Positions 41,611 to 46,199 of a DNA stretch of 46,199 nucleotides are shown piece by piece. This stretch comes from Rhodothermales bacterium (GTDB lineage: Bacteria; Bacteroidota; Rhodothermia; Rhodothermales; Bin80), in assembly GCA_022821385.1 (NCBI GenBank), contig JAJEDR010000006.1, forward strand, positions 1 through 46,199, in the 5' to 3' direction. The translations under genes were made by a program, and so were the position numbers. The notes beneath the pieces are model-generated. The model saw only the letters and a program-made list of their open reading frames with translations. It did not search any database and was not told the DNA's origin. Position 1 is the stretch's first letter, and every line of letters starts with the position of its first letter.

Positions 41611-42555
41611 CTACAGATCCGCAGGACGCATGTCTGGTTTGAACTTATCTCCGAACCCGGAATTGTTCGGGTCGTAGGGGGCAGCGAACGATGCATCGGC
41701 ACCTTCATCAGGAATATCATGTCCCAGAGCCCACAGGATACCATTCAATGCCAACTTTCGCATGGAAACATCCTTGAAATCATATGGATGTCCCAGTGTC
41801 GTGAAGAAGACTCTCGCAGGCTCTCCGCTCGTTCCGGTATATGTTTTGGTCCAAGCCACGGGGTTCGTGAGAGGAAACCGATCCAGACGTCCCGCATTGG
41901 CGTGGCCTGACTGTAGTGCTGTACCATTGAGTAGCGGTTGACTGTCCCCATACAAGCTCCATTCACCGCCATGGACGTGGTAGAGCCAGGAGAAAGCATC
42001 AAAGTCGGTGACCCCGTTCAGGATTGGATGCGCCTGCATGTCCTCAATAATTTCCACGTGCGTCAGAGGATTGTTGCCGTCATCAAAATGACCGTGATGC
42101 GTGATCCATTGTTGCCCGAAGACGCGTGTAGGCCAGTCGTTATTTAGGTGTTTACGTTCTTCGTCATCCTTGTACAGAAACGCATGTGTTGTCGTACGGA
42201 ATCCGGCCATTGGTTTGCCAGATTCTGCAAACTGCAGGATATAGTGAGCCTGTGAATCGGGCAATGCGCGAAACCGGGTGAAAAGTACCATCATATCTGC
42301 ATCCTCAAGTTGCTCCAGGCCGTCAATATTGTCCAGCACGTTAGGATCTATGTATCCTTCCTCATTCAGTGCGTAGCAGACGCTGACCTCAAAGCCGTAG
42401 TCTCGTTTCAGAATCTTGGCCAGCATGGGCATGGATTCTTCTGATCTATATTCTTCATCTCCGGTTACAAAGACGATGTGTGGAACGGTAGGCGTCTGTG
42501 CTGCACTGGTTCCGACAAGCAGCAATCCAATTAACGCGGCGAATAGAGAGCGCAT
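41611..42555 (-). CDS. ThuA-domain protein (secreted)
   Basis: 314 residues from ATG 42555 (MRSLFAALIGLLLVGTSAAQ is a signal peptide; the longer frame to 42639 is not needed). The ThuA fold shows in HIVFVTGDEEYRSEESMPML, ADMMVLFTRFRALPD, GKPMAGFRTTTHAF, WITHHGHFDDGN and RVFFTTLGHPYDFKD. It differs from the ThuA protein at 35179, with only distant similarity. The divergent third sulfatase starts 104 bp away, so the two may be co-regulated. Role in sugar metabolism is inferred from family context. Confidence 0.88.
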   Translation of the reverse strand: MRSLFAALIGLLLVGTSAAQTPTVPHIVFVTGDEEYRSEESMPMLAKILKRDYGFEVSVCYALNEEGYIDPNVLDNIDGLEQLEDADMMVLFTRFRALPDSQAHYILQFAESGKPMAGFRTTTHAFLYKDDEERKHLNNDWPTRVFGQQWITHHGHFDDGNNPLTHVEIIEDMQAHPILNGVTDFDAFSWLYHVHGGEWSLYGDSQPLLNGTALQSGHANAGRLDRFPLTNPVAWTKTYTGTSGEPARVFFTTLGHPYDFKDVSMRKLALNGILWALGHDIPDEGADASFAAPYDPNNSGFGDKFKPDMRPADL

Positions 42556-42659
42556 GATTTCGAGAAAATGGTTCTTGACCGTAAGGTACGACGTTCGTTG
42601 GTAAGATCGGATTAAATGGCTGTGTATTTTAAGGTTCATTTAGTAAACATCTCGCGATA

Positions 42660-44063
42660 ATGTATAGACTAATTCCCGTTTTGCTGCTTGTAGCAGCCTG
42701 CAGTGTCCCCCAGGATGATCCGGTCAATGTCTTGGTATTCTACACGGACGACCAACGATTCAGCACGATTGGTGCGTTGGGTGATGAGGCCGTGCAAACC
42801 CCCAATCTGGATGCGCTAATGCAGCGTGGCACAGCATTCACGCATGCACATACGATGGGCGGCCAGCACGGTGCACTTTGTGCTCCCAGCCGGTCGATGC
42901 TTATGACGGGGCGTCCCCTTTTTCGATTACATGCCAGGGGAGACAGCATCCCGCCAAACCACACCATGCTGCCGGAGCTTCTTGCAGAAACGGGATATAG
43001 GACCTTTGGTACCGGCAAGTGGCACAACGATCGTTCGTCATTCGCGCGTGCGTTCCAGGCGGCGGATAACATCTTTTTCGGAGGCATGCACTGGCCCAAT
43101 CAGGGAGGGCACGAAGCCCCTCATCTAAATGAATTTGATTCTACGGGCGCCTATCCGAGATCGGCGCGGCGACAAGTGGAGGGATATTCAAGTGTGCTCT
43201 ATGCGGATGCAGCTATTGATTTTCTGGCCGAGGCACGCACGATGGATCAGCCCTTTTTTGCCTATGTGTCCTTCACTTCACCGCATGATCCAAGAACTCC
43301 GCCCGAGCCGTACGCCAGTTGGTATCATCCAGACTCAGTTTCGCTGCCAGCCAATTATCTGCCTGAGCACCCATTCGATAATGGGGAATTGTATGTTCGC
43401 GATGAAAGGCTTCGTGAGCATCCACGCACCGAAGCCATTGTACGGGAGGAACTCGCGCTGTACTATGGAATGATCAGTGAGCTGGATGCCCAAATTGGGC
43501 GAGTCATGGATGCGCTTGAGGCTAATGGACAGTTGGAGAACACTCTCATTGTGGTGGCAGGCGATAATGGGCTGGCGGTCGGCAGCCATGGACTTCTTGG
43601 AAAACAGAACCTATATGAACACAGCATGCGGGTTCCGCTCATTGTAGCCGGTCCCGATATTCCTTCTAATGAGAGGCGTAGCCAACTGGTCTATATCTTT
43701 GACATTTTCCCGACTATTGCAGAGTACTTGGGTGTTGCATTACCCCCGACGGTTGAAGGTGAGAGTCTGCGGCCCATCATAGAGGATCCGCAGTTGCCAG
43801 GTCGAACGGCGGTATTCTATGCGTACCGTCATTTTCAACGCGGGGTGCGCACGGCAGATGGCTGGAAGCACATACAATATCAGGTGGACGGGGTCCACAC
43901 TGAGCAGCTTTTCAACCTCAATACGGATCCACACGAGACGCAGAATCTGGTTGCAGATTCCACATACGCAGCGCAACTTCATGAGCTGCGTGAGCTACTC
44001 ATGACGGAAAGTGTGTACTGGTCAGATCCGCTGGACTTGACAGCCCTCAATTGGGGACGCTAA
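42660..44063 (+). CDS. lipoprotein sulfatase (type I, Cys)
   Basis: 467 residues with lipobox VAAC (Cys14). Metal-binding YTDDQR (28-33) and formylglycine motif C74-A-P-S-R78 are intact, with GTGKWHN, FVSFTSPHDPR-type block (YVSFTSPHDPRTPP) and GDNGLAVGSHGLLGKQNLYEHSMRVPL. It resembles iduronate- or choline-sulfatase-type S1 members rather than the SGSH-like one at 6050, so its substrate should differ. Its partner gene is the divergent ThuA protein. Confidence 0.92.
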   Translation: MYRLIPVLLLVAACSVPQDDPVNVLVFYTDDQRFSTIGALGDEAVQTPNLDALMQRGTAFTHAHTMGGQHGALCAPSRSMLMTGRPLFRLHARGDSIPPNHTMLPELLAETGYRTFGTGKWHNDRSSFARAFQAADNIFFGGMHWPNQGGHEAPHLNEFDSTGAYPRSARRQVEGYSSVLYADAAIDFLAEARTMDQPFFAYVSFTSPHDPRTPPEPYASWYHPDSVSLPANYLPEHPFDNGELYVRDERLREHPRTEAIVREELALYYGMISELDAQIGRVMDALEANGQLENTLIVVAGDNGLAVGSHGLLGKQNLYEHSMRVPLIVAGPDIPSNERRSQLVYIFDIFPTIAEYLGVALPPTVEGESLRPIIEDPQLPGRTAVFYAYRHFQRGVRTADGWKHIQYQVDGVHTEQLFNLNTDPHETQNLVADSTYAAQLHELRELLMTESVYWSDPLDLTALNWGR

Positions 44064-44164
44064 GGGGGCATCCAAAGGATCCCTATCTCTCATGTGGCAA
44101 ACATAATCTCCATCCACAGCAATCGCGTGGAAACCTTGGTAACTAGAGCCCTTCATCTTTGCAG

Positions 44165-45541
44165 ATGATAAAGCACTTACCCAACCATTTATTCCGACTG
44201 ACAGATCGCGAAGCCACCCTTTCGGGGGAAATTCGGGCTGGCTTTGCGACTTTCATGGTAATGGCTTATATCATTTTCGTCAACCCCAGTATACTGGGCG
44301 GGGTGGTTGACAGCACCAATGCCGTACTGCATCCTTCTGCAATACTGAGCCTAACCTGTTTGGCTGCAGGAGTGCTGACTATCATAATGGGCCTGTATGC
44401 AAACTACCCATTCGCATTAGCACCAGGCATGGGACTCAATGCACTCGTTGCATTCCAGCTGGTCGGTCAGATGGGGTTAACATGGGTTCAGGCAATGACA
44501 GTCGTATTCATAGAAGGAGTCATCATACTGGTGCTCGTTCTGACACATTTCCGTGAAGCGATGATGGATGCCATCCCAATGTCTTTGAAAAAATCAATTG
44601 GTGCAGGCATAGGGCTATTTCTAGCCATGATCGGAGGTGTCAACGGCGGAATCATAGTGAATACTACCGGAACACCACTTGCCCTGGGAGACTTGACTCA
44701 ATTGAGTGTGATTACATTTCTGATCGGGCTGTTGCTGACCGTGTGGCTACTGTCCAGAAGGATAAAAAGCGCACTCCTTCTGGGCATTGGTGCAACTACA
44801 GTCCTCGCCATTATTCTCAACCTAATCGTTGCCGATGGTACGGCATTCAACGGTGCTGCACAGATACCCACAGAATTTATTGGGCTTCCCCAGGGGATCT
44901 TTGGAGCAGATGCCATATTCGGCCGACTAGATCTGGGGTTGTTTGCAAAGTTGGGATTACTATCTGCCGCTCTGGCGGTTTTTTCACTCTTGCTGACCGA
45001 TTTTTTTGATACGATGGGGACCGTTGTTGGGCTGGGAGAAGAAGGTAAATTCCTAGCAAAAGACGGTAAATTGCCAGGTATAAACAGAGTGTTACTGGTG
45101 GACTCGGTAGGTGCAGCATTTGGTGGCTTTGCAAATGTTAGCAGTAACACGACCTACATCGAAAGTGCTGCAGGAATTGCGGAAGGTGGGCGTACCGGAC
45201 TGACTGCTGTGGTTACGGGCATACTTTTTCTGCTCTGCATGTTTTTTAGTCCGCTCGCAAACATCATACCCCCCGCTGCTACAGCTCCCGCACTCATACT
45301 TGTAGGCTTTTTGATGATGTCCACACTCCGAGACATCCCGTGGAAAAACTATGAGGAAGGAATTCCGGCCTTCCTAACATTGTTCTTCATGCCTCTGACG
45401 TACAGCATTACCAATGGTATCGGAGCTGGTATCATCGCATACACAGCACTCAAGTTGCTATCGGGAAAATTTCAGGAAATTCACTGGCTCCTGATTGTAG
45501 CAAGTGTGGCATTCATAGTATACTTTGCCTTCCCCATATAA
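44165..45541 (+). CDS. NCS2 family purine permease (AzgA/PbuG-like)
   Basis: 458 residues from ATG 44165 (TTG 44159 is also in frame). It has 12-14 hydrophobic helices and the AzgA-type signatures GEIRAGFATFMVMAYIIFVNPSIL, APGMGLNALVAFQ, KKSIGAGIGLFLAMIGG, LLLTDFFDTMGTVVG and FANVSSNTTYIESAAGIAEGGRTGLTAV. These are proton symporters for hypoxanthine, guanine or adenine. It has no link to the glycan genes and is probably core-type. Confidence 0.93.
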   Translation: MIKHLPNHLFRLTDREATLSGEIRAGFATFMVMAYIIFVNPSILGGVVDSTNAVLHPSAILSLTCLAAGVLTIIMGLYANYPFALAPGMGLNALVAFQLVGQMGLTWVQAMTVVFIEGVIILVLVLTHFREAMMDAIPMSLKKSIGAGIGLFLAMIGGVNGGIIVNTTGTPLALGDLTQLSVITFLIGLLLTVWLLSRRIKSALLLGIGATTVLAIILNLIVADGTAFNGAAQIPTEFIGLPQGIFGADAIFGRLDLGLFAKLGLLSAALAVFSLLLTDFFDTMGTVVGLGEEGKFLAKDGKLPGINRVLLVDSVGAAFGGFANVSSNTTYIESAAGIAEGGRTGLTAVVTGILFLLCMFFSPLANIIPPAATAPALILVGFLMMSTLRDIPWKNYEEGIPAFLTLFFMPLTYSITNGIGAGIIAYTALKLLSGKFQEIHWLLIVASVAFIVYFAFPI

Positions 45542-45756
45542 TCCAATTCCGGAAAGCACGAACACGAGCAACTGAGGCTAGCATTTCCTCGTGGAACTGC
45601 TACTTCGCCCACCGAATTGTGTGCGAGTGTGTTTGCTAAAAAGTTTTTTTACAGCATCTTCATCTCCTTATGGAATCTCGACGGACATTTCACGTGACCC
45701 TTACATTGATCTGCCCGTAATAGAACTAGACGTATTTTTGTCCGAGTAACTGCAAC
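45542..45756. other. intergenic region
   Basis: No gene recognised between the permease and the terminator. Several short A/T runs occur. A 77-codon minus-strand frame at 45726-45959 overlaps the terminator and looks spurious. Confidence 0.4.
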
Positions 45757-45787
45757 AAAAAAAGCTCGGCGCTCTTCTTCAAGCGCC
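45757..45787 (-). terminator. intrinsic terminator of the T9SS protein gene
   Basis: On the minus strand, GGCGCT and AGCGCC form a perfect 6-bp GC-rich stem with an 8-base loop, followed after GAGC by seven T (the A run at 45757-45763). It lies about 175 bases after the stop of the minus-strand gene at the right edge. Confidence 0.65.
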
Positions 45788-45961
45788 TTATTGCTGTTAT
45801 TTTTCTGGGTAGAACGGTCTGGACAAAGGATTTGGGTAGTGTTGGCATTGCAGACCGGAACGAGAGCCCGGCTAGCCGCACTCGCTGACGGCGATCAAAG
45901 GTTTGACGCGGCCGTAAGTGACAAATGGAATCTTCAATCCAGGCGAAGCCTTGCTTCATGC

Positions 45962-46199
45962 TCAGCGCACGACCGTCATGGTTTTCACAATGGAATAGTT
46001 GCCGACTTCCAGGCGGTACAAGTATAGGCCGCTTGGCCAGGCGGATGCGTCCAGCCGTGCCGAGTGCAATCCCGCACTTTGCTGCTCGTCCAGAAGTACG
46101 GCCATTTCACGCCCGAGCACGTCGTATACGGTCAGCCGTACTCTACCCGGTGCCGGGACGCTGTACGTGATTGTCGTTGCGTCGCGAAAGGGATTCGGA
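45962..46199 (-). CDS. C-terminal end of a T9SS-secreted protein (type A sorting domain)
   Basis: The frame is open to the window edge, so only the last 78 residues are seen. They form a typical T9SS C-terminal domain: PNPFRDATTITYSVPAPGRV, RLTVYDVLGREMAVLLDE, AGLHSARLDASAWPSGLYLYRLE and the final KTMTVVR. Such domains direct proteins through the outer membrane by the type IX secretion system and are cleaved by PorU. The rest of the protein lies outside the window. This is the best taxonomic marker of the window (Bacteroidota/Rhodothermota). Confidence 0.9.
   Translation of the reverse strand, partial: PNPFRDATTITYSVPAPGRVRLTVYDVLGREMAVLLDEQQSAGLHSARLDASAWPSGLYLYRLEVGNYSIVKTMTVVR

Noticed and set aside
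41443-41910. 155-codon plus-strand frame
   Set aside because: It is mostly the antisense shadow of the ThuA gene at 41611.
45726-45959. 77-codon minus-strand frame between the terminator and the sorting-domain gene
   Set aside because: It overlaps the intrinsic terminator and has no recognised features.
1-46199. tRNA, rRNA, CRISPR array or insertion sequence
   Set aside because: I looked for tRNA arms, regularly spaced repeats and transposase motifs in the non-coding parts and saw none; a covariance-model search would be needed to exclude small RNAs.

Overview
The window looks like a chromosomal stretch of a Bacteroidota/Rhodothermota-type bacterium (Rhodothermales-like is my best guess). 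The strongest evidence is the partial protein at the right edge, whose C-terminus is a typical type IX secretion sorting domain (PNPF start, VYDVLGRE core, SGLYLYRLE end). It is supported by many SPII lipoproteins and Tat-exported sugar enzymes and by mostly absent Shine-Dalgarno sequences. Planctomycete-type families (DUF1549/DUF1553, DUF1501, ThuA, DUF1080, GSDH-cytochrome fusions) also occur in Rhodothermota. No rRNA, tRNA or CRISPR array is visible, so the taxonomy is inference.

Left part (1-26258): an accessory glycan-catabolism region. It holds the tail of a secreted PQQ-type sugar dehydrogenase and a Tat-exported sugar isomerase. A minus-strand operon follows: SGSH-like sulfatase, CBM9-like protein, DUF1080 protein and Tat-exported Gfo/Idh oxidoreductase. 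Next come a NYN-domain nuclease, a giant SGNH-like/GSDH/HEAT/cytochrome c fusion translationally coupled to a second sulfatase, two orphan small genes, a GH10 xylanase divergent from a PSD1 cytochrome (DUF1549/DUF1553) plus DUF1501 pair, and a five-gene sugar unit (SDR, binding protein, double ATPase, permease, tagatose-epimerase-like isomerase). Together they suggest extracellular desulfation, oxidation and hydrolysis of plant or algal sulfated polysaccharides, followed by ABC uptake.

Middle part (26259-30371): a decaying accessory locus. An intact Schlafen-AlbA_2/HATPase protein is flanked by eroded pieces of a paralogue: an N-terminal fragment with a frameshift and deletion on the left, and a C-terminal fragment on the right. 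A hendecad-repeat coiled-coil membrane protein and a perfect 10-bp-arm palindrome lie between the intact gene and the right fossil.

30372-36066: a tightly overlapping minus-strand operon of FAD-linked oxidase, Fe-S/CCG-type protein, Tm-1-like (UPF0261) protein and creatininase, with a divergent ThuA-domain protein.

36128-40875: the most unusual segment. An A+T-rich operon encodes an AAA ATPase and an HNH nuclease resembling the Septu defence pair PtuA/PtuB. It continues with overlapping or nearly abutting genes into a carboxynorspermidine-decarboxylase-like PLP enzyme and a DUF3326 protein, the last two with strong GGAGG ribosome binding sites. A possible 67-codon leader gene overlaps the ATPase start. 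This is the best candidate for an undescribed system.

41011-46199: a small membrane protein, a second ThuA protein divergent from a third sulfatase, an NCS2 purine permease, an intrinsic terminator and the sorting domain of a T9SS-secreted protein.
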